From Bacteroidales bacterium (GTDB taxonomy: Bacteria; Bacteroidota; Bacteroidia; Bacteroidales; UBA932), in assembly GCA_017554335.1 (NCBI GenBank), contig JAFZIO010000028.1, forward strand, positions 1 to 40,354: a DNA stretch of 40,354 nt. The letters are read 5' to 3'. Positions 1 through 7,867 of this stretch are shown in pieces. Every line of letters begins with the position of its first letter. The first letter of the stretch is position 1. The position numbers and the translations under genes were made by a program. The notes under the pieces are model-generated. The model saw only the letters and a program-made list of their open reading frames with translations, had not been told where the DNA came from and searched no databases.

Positions 1-8
1 GAAACCGG

Positions 9-39
9 CTTGTATTAAGCCATAGATTTCATACCTTTG
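9..39 (+). promoter_or_regulatory. Promoter, possibly for a small RNA
   Basis: A -33-like CTTG at 9-12 and a -7 box TACCTTTG at 32-39 are separated by 19 bp, the Bacteroidetes sigma-ABfr arrangement. No open reading frame follows before the terminator at 110-136. Confidence 0.45.
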
Positions 40-44
40 CCTTT

Positions 45-136
45 CGGATAAGTGCTTCATCTGTGACTGAGTTTTGGCGAATGAGGCCACAAGATAGGCA
101 GTTTTCCTCGGGTATCCCAATGTGGATACCCTTTTT
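45..136 (+). ncRNA. Candidate intergenic small RNA
   Basis: A promoter at 9-39 is followed by about 90 nt of non-coding DNA that ends in a strong intrinsic terminator. The extent is inferred from these two signals. No known RNA family was recognised. It could instead be the 3' tail of a transcript entering from the left of the window. Confidence 0.3.
110..136 (+). terminator. Intrinsic terminator
   Basis: An 8-bp perfect stem GGGTATCC/GGATACCC (110-117 and 124-131) with a 6-nt loop is followed directly by TTTTT. This is the clearest rho-independent terminator in the window. Confidence 0.75.
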
Positions 137-245
137 ACTCAATTTTAACGACCTTTGTCTCAGTCCTTATCTAAAAAATTGCATTTAAAACTTGATACCT
201 GCGCAAATTTTTTGATTAGTGTCAAAAGTTGACACTCAGGGCCTG

Positions 246-253
246 TACCTTTG
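246..253 (+). promoter_or_regulatory. -7 box upstream of the 33-aa ORF
   Basis: TACCTTTG matches the TAnnTTTG consensus and lies 27 bp before the ATG at 281. No TTTG sits at the expected -33 position, so support is partial. Confidence 0.35.
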
Positions 254-280
254 CATTGTAATTTAAAAGCACAGGCTATT

Positions 281-382
281 ATGGAACTCTTTATCACAGC
301 CAATTTCTCCAACGCGGACGAGGTCCGCGCCCTCATCGACGATCTCGGTCTCATTCTCGATACCGCACCCTTGCAGAACTAA
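281..382 (+). CDS. Possible 33-aa small protein
   Basis: An ATG-started ORF of 33 codons begins MELFITANF and ends TAPLQN. It sits between a -7 box (246-253) and the next promoter (399-427), so it would be a separate short transcript. It has no signal peptide and lacks the leader pattern of the peptides at 451 and 29461. Coding status rests only on position and an open frame; chance is quite possible. Confidence 0.3.
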   Translation: MELFITANFSNADEVRALIDDLGLILDTAPLQN

Positions 383-398
383 AAGATTTACAGTCCCT

Positions 399-427
399 TT
401 TGTTTTAGGGAAAGATTTGTAACTTTG
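399..427 (+). promoter_or_regulatory. Promoter of the peptide-lipoprotein pair
   Basis: TTTG at 399-402 and TAACTTTG at 420-427 are 17 bp apart. The -7 box ends 23 bp before the ATG at 451, giving a leader of about 20 nt. Confidence 0.6.
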
Positions 428-450
428 CTGGTCAGCAAGTAGTTTATATA

Positions 451-576
451 ATGAACCCCAAGATTGTTTATAAGGCTCCTGTGACAATAGTCGGGGAGCT
501 GGATTTGACGGATGCGATGCTGGTTGCGTCTGATCCTGCAGATTTAAATGTGTTTTATGGCGAGGAGGACTGGTAG
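451..576 (+). CDS. 41-aa peptide with RiPP-like leader pattern
   Basis: A 41-codon ORF sits directly behind a good promoter and ends 1 nt before the ATG of the lipoprotein at 578, so the two are probably translated together. The peptide has Tyr7, Pro10, Glu16-Leu17, Leu24 and Ala26-Ser27, the same positions as in the peptide at 29461-29336 that sits beside a radical SAM enzyme. After Ser27 comes an acidic, aromatic tail ending GEEDW. Small peptides of this style are common near Bacteroidales surface lipoprotein genes. Whether this one is processed, modified or simply a coupling ORF is unknown. Confidence 0.6.
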   Translation: MNPKIVYKAPVTIVGELDLTDAMLVASDPADLNVFYGEEDW

Positions 577-577
577 T

Positions 578-2011
578 ATGAAGAAGATTATTGTTCTTGC
601 CATATTTGCATTGGCCATGGCATCATGCCAAAATAAGATTGATATAGACGTTAACCTTGTTACCGATAAAGTTCATGTAACTGCCGGCGCCGGCTTCTTA
701 CAGACCAAGAGTTCTGTAGTAATCAACGGCTCCGACCGCAGCCTGGCTTTCACCGCCGGAGATCAGTTGTATGTACGGGGCGAAATAGCAGGCACATATC
801 CGCTAAAGATTGTTGCCGGCTATCTGGACATTGTAGGGACGCCTGCTGAAGGTGCGACCAGCGCAAGGTTTGCCGGAGACCTGAGCGTCTATGTATATAA
901 TCCCGATGATAATGTATTTGACGCCTCAACCCACGAATTTGCAAACGCTTCCGACCCCTTTGCAGAATGTACCTTTGCCGTGGGCACGCTGGTCCACAAC
1001 GGGGCCGTGGGATTTACCGTCGATATCGGGAAGAGGGGCTTCTTCACAAATAAAACCGCAGCTACTGTAAACGAGTTGATGAGCAAGCAGTTGTATGTTT
1101 ACGGTTTCTATGATGAAGGTTCCTTCTCGTTGAGCGTGGAAGACGATGATGACCTCTGTACGCCGATCTTCAACTGTTACATCAGCGAATTGTCCGCCGA
1201 TACCAACTATCAGCTATCATATTTGAACGGCTTCAACAGGAACAGCCTGGACACCATTGAGACACTGGGTTACGTTACTACCGATGCTCTCGGCGAAGTC
1301 ACATTTGCCTGTTATATATCTGAGGCCACTACCGCCAGTGAGTATCACGCATTGCGCTTTGCCAATTCTTCTGACCCCTCAGACTACAAGATAGTTGAGC
1401 TGGGCTATAATAATCTCAGCAGCAAGGTGTACAACATAGAGCGCGAAGTCTCATTCTCCTCGCTTGATTCTCCCCTCTATTCCGTAACTGCAGAAGATAT
1501 CGGAAAAGTGATTGCCGGGAATGGCAATATATATAGCAACGCCTCTGCCGCCTCCGCAGCCGGTGCCACGGCAAAAGCTATGATTGCCTACGTAGGCAGA
1601 AGGGATGGAGTTTGCGAGCATGGCCTTGCCATATCTCTGGAAGACGTTCTCGAGTATGCCTGCACGTTTGATCTGACCGTCGGAGACTGGGGCCTTTACT
1701 ACTGGGCGGCTTCCAACTCCTTGTTAGGCGGCAGCTGGCAGCTTCCTACGTTTGAACAATGGCAGCTTATGCTTTGGGGCTACTATGCCGAAGACCCCGC
1801 AGTAACTGATATCAGCGGCTTCTGCGCCAGGCTGACGGATGCCGGAGGAAGTGTTTTAGGTTCGGGAAGTTCATGCTCATATTGGACCTATACAGACGGA
1901 TCTGATGAAGATCATGCCAAGTGCCTCTATTATGACGGGAGCAAATGGTCAAGCTTCATTGACTCGCCCAAAACTGAAAACTGGCTCATCCGCGCCTGCT
2001 TTGCGTTCTGA
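578..2011 (+). CDS. Fimbrillin-like lipoprotein
   Basis: The 477-aa product starts with a lipoprotein signal (MKKIIVLAIFALAMASC, lipobox Cys17), so it should be exported and lipid-anchored, probably on the outer surface. Residues from about 30 to 300 resemble Bacteroidetes fimbrillin-like domains (TKS... motif after the signal, 'FTAGDQLYVRG'). The C-terminal third (about 305-477) has a Trp- and Cys-rich pattern with 'SWQLPTFEQW', 'YWTYTDG' and 'WLIRACFAF', like the DUF1566/Fib_succ-type modules often attached to these lipoproteins. The start at 578 is chosen over upstream in-frame Met codons because it opens the signal peptide and follows the small ORF stop. Ligand or fimbrial role is unknown. 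Confidence 0.75.
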   Translation: MKKIIVLAIFALAMASCQNKIDIDVNLVTDKVHVTAGAGFLQTKSSVVINGSDRSLAFTAGDQLYVRGEIAGTYPLKIVAGYLDIVGTPAEGATSARFAGDLSVYVYNPDDNVFDASTHEFANASDPFAECTFAVGTLVHNGAVGFTVDIGKRGFFTNKTAATVNELMSKQLYVYGFYDEGSFSLSVEDDDDLCTPIFNCYISELSADTNYQLSYLNGFNRNSLDTIETLGYVTTDALGEVTFACYISEATTASEYHALRFANSSDPSDYKIVELGYNNLSSKVYNIEREVSFSSLDSPLYSVTAEDIGKVIAGNGNIYSNASAASAAGATAKAMIAYVGRRDGVCEHGLAISLEDVLEYACTFDLTVGDWGLYYWAASNSLLGGSWQLPTFEQWQLMLWGYYAEDPAVTDISGFCARLTDAGGSVLGSGSSCSYWTYTDGSDEDHAKCLYYDGSKWSSFIDSPKTENWLIRACFAF

Positions 2012-2033
2012 CATTTTGCCATGACGGCGGCAC

Positions 2034-2064
2034 TTTGATTTCCCGCAGAATAAAATTATATTTG
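2034..2064 (+). promoter_or_regulatory. Promoter of the aromatic amino acid operon
   Basis: TTTG at 2034-2037 and TATATTTG at 2057-2064 are 19 bp apart. They precede the rubredoxin ATG (2088) by 23 bp. No other promoter of this quality is seen until the end of the operon at 8895. Confidence 0.7.
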
Positions 2065-2087
2065 CATTTCTACAAATATTATTAAGT

Positions 2088-2222
2088 ATGAAGTACGTTT
2101 GCACAGTTTGCGGTTACGTCCATGACGAGGAAGCCGAAGGAGTAAAGTTCGAGCAGCTGCCCGATGATTATGTGTGCCCGGTATGCGGCGTGGGCAAGGA
2201 TATGTTCGAGCCTGAGCAGTAG
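2088..2222 (+). CDS. Rubredoxin, short-loop type
   Basis: A 44-aa one-iron redox protein. Two Cys pairs bind the Fe(SCys)4 centre: CTVCGY (Cys5, Cys8) and [12 protein letters not shown] (Cys30, Cys33). Classical rubredoxins have about 52 residues; this one lacks about eight in the loop between the Cys pairs, as reported for the 45-residue Desulfovibrio desulfuricans protein. It is the first gene behind the promoter at 2034-2064 and ends 13 nt before pheA. Why an electron carrier leads an aromatic amino acid operon is not clear from sequence; shared transcription may be incidental. Confidence 0.9.
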   Translation: MKYVCTVCGYVHDEEAEGVKFEQLPDDYVCPVCGVGKDMFEPEQ

Positions 2223-2235
2223 GATTTAATCAAAT

Positions 2236-3330
2236 ATGAACGAACTTGAAGAAGCACGGCTGGGCATTGCCTCAGTCGATAAAGATATTGCCGCCCTTTT
2301 TGAAGAGCGGATGCGTCTTGTTGGCAAGATTCTGGACTACAAGAAGGGCAACGGCCTCCCCATCCTGGACGCCAGGCAAGAGGAGCGCGTGATAGCGAAC
2401 AACATCGGCAACATAAAGGATCCGGCCATCCAGGAGTATTATGTCCTCTTCCTGAAGGACATGATGAAAATCTCCAGGGCCTTCCAGGGCAGGCTGATGC
2501 ACGGCATGCGTATAGCCTACTGCGGCGTACCCGGAGCCTTCGCACACATAGCGTCCGGCAAGGCATTCCCGGAGGCGACCACCATCCCCTTCCCCGATTT
2601 CGAGGATGCATACAAGGCCTGCGAGAACGGAGATGCCGACGTGGCCGTACTCCCTGTGGAGAACAGTTTCGCCGGCGACGTAGGCGGAGTCATGGACCTC
2701 TGCTTCAGCGGCAGCCTCTACATCAACCTGATGCTGGAGCTCGACGTCTCCCAGAACCTTCTGGGCCTGCCGGGGGCCGGCAGCAGCGACATCAGAACCG
2801 TCGTCAGCCACCCCCAGGCACTCGCACAGTGCGCCAAATTCATAACCGACCGCGGCTTGGAGTCGAAGGAATTCGCCAACACGGCCATGGCGGCAAAATA
2901 TGTCGCGGAGACGGGCGACAAGAGCATCGGGGCCATCGCATCCCGCGAGACGGCAGAGCTTTACGGGCTCGAGATCCTGGAGCCCGGAATCAACGCCTCC
3001 GTCAACAACACCACCCGCTTTGCCGTTTTCTCCCGTGCCCTCAACAAGTCTTCCCTGCCCGGCCGCAGCGGCGAGCATTTCATACTGGTATTCACCGTAC
3101 GCAACGAAGCCGGCGCCCTTGCCAAGATCCTGAATATAATCGGTTCGCACGGATTCAACATGAGTAGCCTGCACAGCCGTCCGGTAGCCGGCCCGCTCTG
3201 GAACCACTACTTCTTTGCAGAGCTCGAAGGATGCGTGGACACCGAGAACGGCCAGGACCTGCTGCGCCAGCTGAAGACCGTCTGCGACCGTCTTAAGTTT
3301 ATAGGTTCCTACAACAGCCTGGCACTGTAA
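2236..3330 (+). CDS. pheA: Chorismate mutase/prephenate dehydratase (P-protein)
   Basis: This bifunctional 364-aa enzyme converts chorismate to prephenate and then to phenylpyruvate. Residues 1-85 are an AroQ-type chorismate mutase; Arg8, Arg25, Lys36, Asp45 and Glu49 fall at the spacing of the E. coli catalytic residues. Residues 91-270 are prephenate dehydratase, with the TRF motif at 260-262. Residues 280-360 are an ACT domain with 'GALAK' and 'SRP' (314-316), the usual phenylalanine feedback site. The aroB ATG follows the stop by 1 nt. The E. coli-like mutase-dehydratase order is seen rather than the DAHP synthase-mutase fusion found in many Bacteroides. Confidence 0.93.
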   Translation: MNELEEARLGIASVDKDIAALFEERMRLVGKILDYKKGNGLPILDARQEERVIANNIGNIKDPAIQEYYVLFLKDMMKISRAFQGRLMHGMRIAYCGVPGAFAHIASGKAFPEATTIPFPDFEDAYKACENGDADVAVLPVENSFAGDVGGVMDLCFSGSLYINLMLELDVSQNLLGLPGAGSSDIRTVVSHPQALAQCAKFITDRGLESKEFANTAMAAKYVAETGDKSIGAIASRETAELYGLEILEPGINASVNNTTRFAVFSRALNKSSLPGRSGEHFILVFTVRNEAGALAKILNIIGSHGFNMSSLHSRPVAGPLWNHYFFAELEGCVDTENGQDLLRQLKTVCDRLKFIGSYNSLAL

Positions 3331-3331
3331 G

Positions 3332-4696
3332 ATGACTTTGCAGTACAACAACGAAGCCGTATCGTACAAGATTACGATAGCCCCCGGGGCGCTCGCCCAG
3401 GCTGGGGAGTTGTTGTGTCTGCAACGCAAGGTGCTGGTAGTCACGGACAAAGGCGTGCCGTCGCAATATGCGGAAGCCGTACTGGCACAATGCCCGGAAG
3501 GCTATCTGCTCGTTCTAGACGGAGGCGAAGAAAACAAGAGCCTGGATTCCGTGCGGCAGATTCTGGCGGCACTGCTGGAGCATGGCTTCACACGCAAAGA
3601 CGCAGTAGTCGCCGTAGGCGGCGGCGTTGTGGGCGACACCGCCGGCTTTGCCGCATCCTGCTACATGAGGGGCATAGACTGGTACAACGTGCCCACTACC
3701 CTGCTGTCGCAAGTCGACTCTTCCGTGGGCGGCAAGACCGGAGTCAACTTCCAGGGCATCAAGAACATAGTCGGCGCCTTCCACCACCCGTCCGGCGTCA
3801 TCATCGACACCCGGACCCTCGACACACTGAGCCCGCGGCTCTTCGCCGAAGGTCTTGCCGAGGTCATCAAGATGGCCGCCACCAGCGACGCCGCCCTCTT
3901 CCGCCTCCTGGAAGATACCGATGACCTGCGCCCCATCATGGAGCAAGTCATTTCAGCGGCCCTCAGCATCAAGCTCCGCGTCGTCACCGAAGACCCCACC
4001 GAGCACGGCCTCCGTGCAGTTTTAAACTTCGGCCACACGATCGGCCACGCCATCGAAGCAGCGGCAGGATGCTCCACTTCGCGGGAATTGCCTCCGGAAG
4101 ACTTCGCTTCGCTCATCCCTCCCACGCCTGACGGCGCGGGCCCCTCCCATCTCTCCGAGATGTTAGCTCCCCCTGTAGTCCCCCAGGGGACATCTGCCCT
4201 TCGGGGCGGCCATGGGCGGCCACGGTCTCCGGAGGCAATCCCCGCAGCCGTTTCGCACACTGCCGCCGATAATTCCGGAGTGGTGCCTCAGGCCCCAGTA
4301 TCCGTGTCCACCCTCGGACACGTTAGAGGGAGGGGCCCACAAGCGGAGCGCAGTGGGAGGGATGAGCCAGCTTTGCGGGCGAAGATATCTGGGGCCGAGG
4401 CACCAGTAGGAATTCAAAACGGCGGCAGCATCTACCATGGGGAAGCGATAGCTATCGGAATGCTGTATATGGCAACCGGAGAGGCGAAGGAGAGGATAGA
4501 GGGGCTGCTGAAGAAGTACGGTCTGCCGACTGAAGACCCCTTCAGCGTAGACGAGCTGATGGAATTCGCCGCCCACGACAAAAAACGCAGCGGCAAGACA
4601 GTCAAGCTCGTAAAGGTAGACCAAATCGGCAGCTTCAGGTTCGAAGAAGCCGGCCCCGAGGAGCTCAGAAGCATAATACAAGCACGCAAAATATGA
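3332..4696 (+). CDS. aroB: 3-dehydroquinate synthase with large in-frame insertion
   Basis: Makes 3-dehydroquinate from DAHP using NAD and a divalent metal. The NAD-binding GGGVVGD lies at 96-102, 'VGGKTGVN' at 132-139, and the metal ligands are the Glu in 'AEGLAEVIK', a His in 'GHTIGHA' and His369 of 'YHGEA'. The 454-aa length exceeds the usual 340-360. The excess is one block, residues 247-364, placed between the GHTIGHA helix and the YHGEA motif, rich in Pro, Gly, Ser and Arg and encoded by palindromic repeat DNA. All catalytic motifs on both sides remain in frame, so activity is possible if the block loops out, but this is unproven. The gene overlaps aroC by 4 nt (ATGA). Confidence 0.88.
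   Translation: MTLQYNNEAVSYKITIAPGALAQAGELLCLQRKVLVVTDKGVPSQYAEAVLAQCPEGYLLVLDGGEENKSLDSVRQILAALLEHGFTRKDAVVAVGGGVVGDTAGFAASCYMRGIDWYNVPTTLLSQVDSSVGGKTGVNFQGIKNIVGAFHHPSGVIIDTRTLDTLSPRLFAEGLAEVIKMAATSDAALFRLLEDTDDLRPIMEQVISAALSIKLRVVTEDPTEHGLRAVLNFGHTIGHAIEAAAGCSTSRELPPEDFASLIPPTPDGAGPSHLSEMLAPPVVPQGTSALRGGHGRPRSPEAIPAAVSHTAADNSGVVPQAPVSVSTLGHVRGRGPQAERSGRDEPALRAKISGAEAPVGIQNGGSIYHGEAIAIGMLYMATGEAKERIEGLLKKYGLPTEDPFSVDELMEFAAHDKKRSGKTVKLVKVDQIGSFRFEEAGPEELRSIIQARKI
4082..4404. repeat. Composite palindromic element inside aroB
   Basis: Several long inverted repeats interlock here: 4082-4097 with 4229-4244 (CGGGAATTGCCTCCGG, one mismatch); 4111-4125 with 4353-4367 (GCTCATCCCTCCCAC, perfect) continued by 4138-4148 with 4328-4338 (GGGCCCCTCCC, perfect); 4282-4302 with 4384-4404 (imperfect); and a small hairpin 4303-4309/4316-4322 (CGTGTCC). 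The strand could fold on itself over most of its length. The TCATCCCTCCC...GGGCCCCTCCC block also resembles 8977-8991 in the intergenic repeat after aroF, so it belongs to a dispersed family. Confidence 0.8.
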
Positions 4697-5793
4697 AAAA
4701 CAGCATAGGCACAAGCGTCATACTCACCCTCGCAGGCGAATCCCACGGCGAGGCAATAGTAGCCGTGCTGGACGGCATCGCCCCCGGCATCCCCGTGAAC
4801 GAAGCGTTCATTGCAGAACAACTCGCAAAACGCCGCCCCCAGGGCCCGACCGACACCGCCCGCCGCGAGCCAGACGACTACCGCATAGTCAGCGGAGTTT
4901 TCAACGGCTGCACCACCGGCGCTCCGCTAACCATCGTCATACCCAACGTCAACGTTCGCAGCGCCGACTACGAAGCCACGCACACGCTCGCACGCCCCTC
5001 CCACGCCGACTACACCGCACACGTCAAATACGGCGGATTCGAAGACTGGCGCGGCGGCGGGCACTTCAGCGGACGCATAACCGCCGGCATAGTCGCCGCC
5101 GGAGCCATCGCCATCGACGCCCTGAGCCGCAAAGGCATCAAGATAGGCACGCACATACTCGAGTGCGCCGGAGTCGCCGACGCCCCGTTCGAAGCAGCCA
5201 ACCCGGAGGCCCTCGGCGCCCAGCTGGACAGCATAGCAAAGCTCGACTTCCCCGTACTGAGCGAGGTACGCGAGGCCATGGAAGCCCGCATCCTTGAGGC
5301 AAAGGCCGACGGAGACTCGGTAGGAGGCATCATCCAGACGGCGGTCTGCGGCCTCCCGGCGGGAGTCGGCGAACCCTGGTTCAGCAGCATCGAAGGAGAG
5401 CTTGCGAACGCCATCTTCTCCATAGGCGGCATCAAGGGAGTCGAGTTCGGCAGCGGCTTCGCGCTCGCCGGCATGAAGGGCTCGGAAGCCAACGACAGCT
5501 TCTGCATTGAGGGCGGCGAGGTACGCACCCGCAGCAACCACAACGGCGGCGTCAACGGAGGCATCTCCAACGGTATGCCGCTGATTTTCAACGCCGCGGT
5601 CAAGCCCACCCCGTCAATCGCCAAGTCCCAGGACACCATAGACATGGACGGCTGCAACGAGGCCGTGCTCGAGCTCAAGGGACGCCACGACCCGGCTATC
5701 ATCCGCCGTATCTGCATAGTTGTAAGCAGCCTTACAGCAATAGTTCTCTGCGACCAGCTGGCGCTGCGCTACGGAACCGACTGGCTAAGATAA
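4693..5793 (+). CDS. aroC: Chorismate synthase
   Basis: Converts EPSP to chorismate in the last common step of the shikimate pathway, using reduced FMN. The 366-aa length is normal. Family signatures are present: 'GESHGEAI' near 16, 'RRPQGPTDTARREPD' near 47-62, 'RPSHADYT' and 'RGGGHFSGRIT' in the first 130 residues, and 'GGVNGGISNGMPL' near 280. The start overlaps the aroB stop (ATGA), and the stop overlaps the next start (TAATG), so translation is probably coupled. Confidence 0.95.
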   Translation: MKNSIGTSVILTLAGESHGEAIVAVLDGIAPGIPVNEAFIAEQLAKRRPQGPTDTARREPDDYRIVSGVFNGCTTGAPLTIVIPNVNVRSADYEATHTLARPSHADYTAHVKYGGFEDWRGGGHFSGRITAGIVAAGAIAIDALSRKGIKIGTHILECAGVADAPFEAANPEALGAQLDSIAKLDFPVLSEVREAMEARILEAKADGDSVGGIIQTAVCGLPAGVGEPWFSSIEGELANAIFSIGGIKGVEFGSGFALAGMKGSEANDSFCIEGGEVRTRSNHNGGVNGGISNGMPLIFNAAVKPTPSIAKSQDTIDMDGCNEAVLELKGRHDPAIIRRICIVVSSLTAIVLCDQLALRYGTDWLR

Positions 5794-7022
5794 TGGAATT
5801 CGGACTCATAGGCGAACATCTGGGACACAGCTTCTCGCGGGAAATCCACGGGATGCTATGCAGCGAGCCCTATGAGCTCCGCGAACTAAGCCGCGAAGAA
5901 CTGCCCGGGTTCCTGAAAGAAAGGGACTTCCGCGGCATAAACGTAACCATCCCCTACAAGCGCGAGGTGATGCCGCATCTGGACGGTATTGCGGAATCTG
6001 CTCTTGCCTGCGGAGCCGTCAACTGCATAGTAAACAACAACGGAAAGCTTACCGGCTACAATACTGATTACGACGGCTTTATCGCCCTTGCGCGCCATGC
6101 GGGGGTGGATTTCAAAGACACCAAAGTGATTGTTCTCGGAGCCGGAGGTGCCGCTTCCGCCGTTGCCGCTGCAGCCAGCAGCATGGGCGCGGCAAGCGTC
6201 AGCAACGCCTGCCGCAGACCAGCAGAAGGCCAACTTCAGCTGGCAGATCCCGAATCCTGGAGCGACTGCGACATAATAGTTAACGCCACCCCCGTGGGCA
6301 TGTACCCCGACTGGCAGGGCAGGCTGCTGGACCTCAGCCTCTTCCCCAAGCTCCGGGGAGTACTGGACTGCATATACAACCCCCTCCGGACGCAACTCGT
6401 GCTGGACGCCCAGGCGCGCGGCATCCCCGCCGACGGAGGCCTCTATATGCTTGTAGGCCAGGCGATTCGCGCCCGCGAACTCTTCGACGGCAGCACCATC
6501 CCGGAGGAACGTTGCGCAGAAGTCTACGGCCGCATCCTCAACGGCAAACGCAACATAGTGCTTACCGGCATGCCGTCCTGCGGCAAGACTACCGTTGGCC
6601 GCGAGCTGGCAGCACGTACCGGCAGGCACTACATAGACATAGACGAAGTAATCAGCCTGCAGGCAGGGATGGAGATTCCGGAAATCTTCTCACGCGAGGG
6701 CGAGGAAGGCTTCCGCAAACGGGAGACCGTGGCGATAGAGTCGGTCGCTGCCGAGCAGGGGGTAATAATCGCCACCGGCGGCGGAGCGGTGCTGAAGGAC
6801 GAAAACGTGCGCCTGCTGCGTCACAACGGCATAATCTGCCTGCTGCAGCGCAACCTGGGGCTCCTCACGCCTACCGCCGACCGCCCGCTTTCCCGCGACC
6901 GTGCCTCCCTTCAGGCACTCTACGAGCGCAGACTCCCCTTCTACCTCAGGGCCGCGGAACTTAAGATAGACAACAATGGCCCGCTGGAGCGGACGATAGA
7001 AGAATTGGAAAAGCTATGTTGA
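5793..7022 (+). CDS. aroE/aroK: Shikimate dehydrogenase-shikimate kinase fusion
   Basis: One 409-aa chain carries two consecutive shikimate-pathway activities. Residues 1-245 are AroE: 'NVTIPYK' with catalytic Lys56, 'NTDYDGF' with Asp92, and the NADP-binding GAGGAA at 116-121. Residues 252-409 are AroK: the P-loop G-MPSCGKTT at 259-267, 'DIDE' near 282-285 and 'ATGGGAV' at 327-333. The joint near 246-252 has no stop or frameshift, and both halves are close to full length. The ATG overlaps the aroC stop by 1 nt, and the end overlaps tyrA by 7 nt. Fusion of these two adjacent steps in one protein is uncommon. Confidence 0.92.
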   Translation: MEFGLIGEHLGHSFSREIHGMLCSEPYELRELSREELPGFLKERDFRGINVTIPYKREVMPHLDGIAESALACGAVNCIVNNNGKLTGYNTDYDGFIALARHAGVDFKDTKVIVLGAGGAASAVAAAASSMGAASVSNACRRPAEGQLQLADPESWSDCDIIVNATPVGMYPDWQGRLLDLSLFPKLRGVLDCIYNPLRTQLVLDAQARGIPADGGLYMLVGQAIRARELFDGSTIPEERCAEVYGRILNGKRNIVLTGMPSCGKTTVGRELAARTGRHYIDIDEVISLQAGMEIPEIFSREGEEGFRKRETVAIESVAAEQGVIIATGGGAVLKDENVRLLRHNGIICLLQRNLGLLTPTADRPLSRDRASLQALYERRLPFYLRAAELKIDNNGPLERTIEELEKLC

Positions 7023-7867
7023 GCAAGGACAAGAAGATACTGATTGTGGGTCTGGGCCTCATAGGCGGCAGCTACGCCCAGGCGCTCAAGCGTCAGGGCT
7101 ACGAAGTGGGAGCCGTCACCCGGTCCCAGGACACCATAGTTTACGCCCTCGGGCAGGGACTCATAGACCGCGGCACAACCGTACCGACGGCGGATTTCGT
7201 GGGGGCGTACGACATTGTGGTCTTCGCCCTTTATCCACATATCTTCCTTCAGTGGATAGCTGATTACCAGCAGTTTATCAAGCCGGGGGCGCTGCTGACC
7301 GACGTCACCGGCGTCAAGTGTTCGGTGGTTTACGAAGTACAGAAGGCCCTGCGGCCGGACCTGGAATTCGTGGGCGCGCACCCTATGGCCGGCCGCGAGG
7401 TATACGGCGTACGCAATGCCAACTGCGAGATTTTCAAAGGGGCAAACTACATTGTCACGCCTACGGACTCCAACACGGAGGAGGCCATACGCGTGATAGA
7501 GCAACTCGGTGAGACTCTGGGCTTTGCCCGCCTCTCCCGCCTCTCCCCGGAGAAGCACGACGAGATGATTGGCTTCCTGAGCCAGCTGACGCACTGCATC
7601 GCAGTGGCCCTCATGACCTGCAAGAACGTGGAGCACATGTCGGCATACACCGGCGACTCTTTCCGCGACCTCACCCGCATCGCCAAAATCAATGATGAAA
7701 TGTGGAGCGAGCTGTTCCTGCTGAACAGGGACGAGCTGCTCTCCCAGATAGACCAGTTTTCAGGCAAACTGGAAGAACTGAGAAGCGCCATAGCATCCGG
7801 AGATACCGATTCCCTCCGTCAGCTTATGCGCCTTTCGACTGAACGTAGAACTTTTTTCGATAAGTGA
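7016..7867 (+). CDS. tyrA: Prephenate dehydrogenase
   Basis: Oxidatively decarboxylates prephenate to 4-hydroxyphenylpyruvate for tyrosine. The 283-aa chain starts with a Rossmann motif 'VGLGLIGGSYA' (residues 10-20). 'TDVTGVK', 'GAHPMAGRE' and the helical C-terminal dimer domain follow the TyrA pattern. There is no ACT domain, so tyrosine feedback through this protein is not evident. It overlaps the upstream fusion by 7 nt and the DAHP synthase start by 1 nt (TGATG). Confidence 0.9.
   Translation: MLSKDKKILIVGLGLIGGSYAQALKRQGYEVGAVTRSQDTIVYALGQGLIDRGTTVPTADFVGAYDIVVFALYPHIFLQWIADYQQFIKPGALLTDVTGVKCSVVYEVQKALRPDLEFVGAHPMAGREVYGVRNANCEIFKGANYIVTPTDSNTEEAIRVIEQLGETLGFARLSRLSPEKHDEMIGFLSQLTHCIAVALMTCKNVEHMSAYTGDSFRDLTRIAKINDEMWSELFLLNRDELLSQIDQFSGKLEELRSAIASGDTDSLRQLMRLSTERRTFFDK

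Noticed and set aside
2272-3450. Long minus-strand frame opposite pheA
   Set aside because: A GC-rich shadow of pheA/aroB; composition is Val/Gly/Ala-rich with no family match, and the plus-strand genes are certain.
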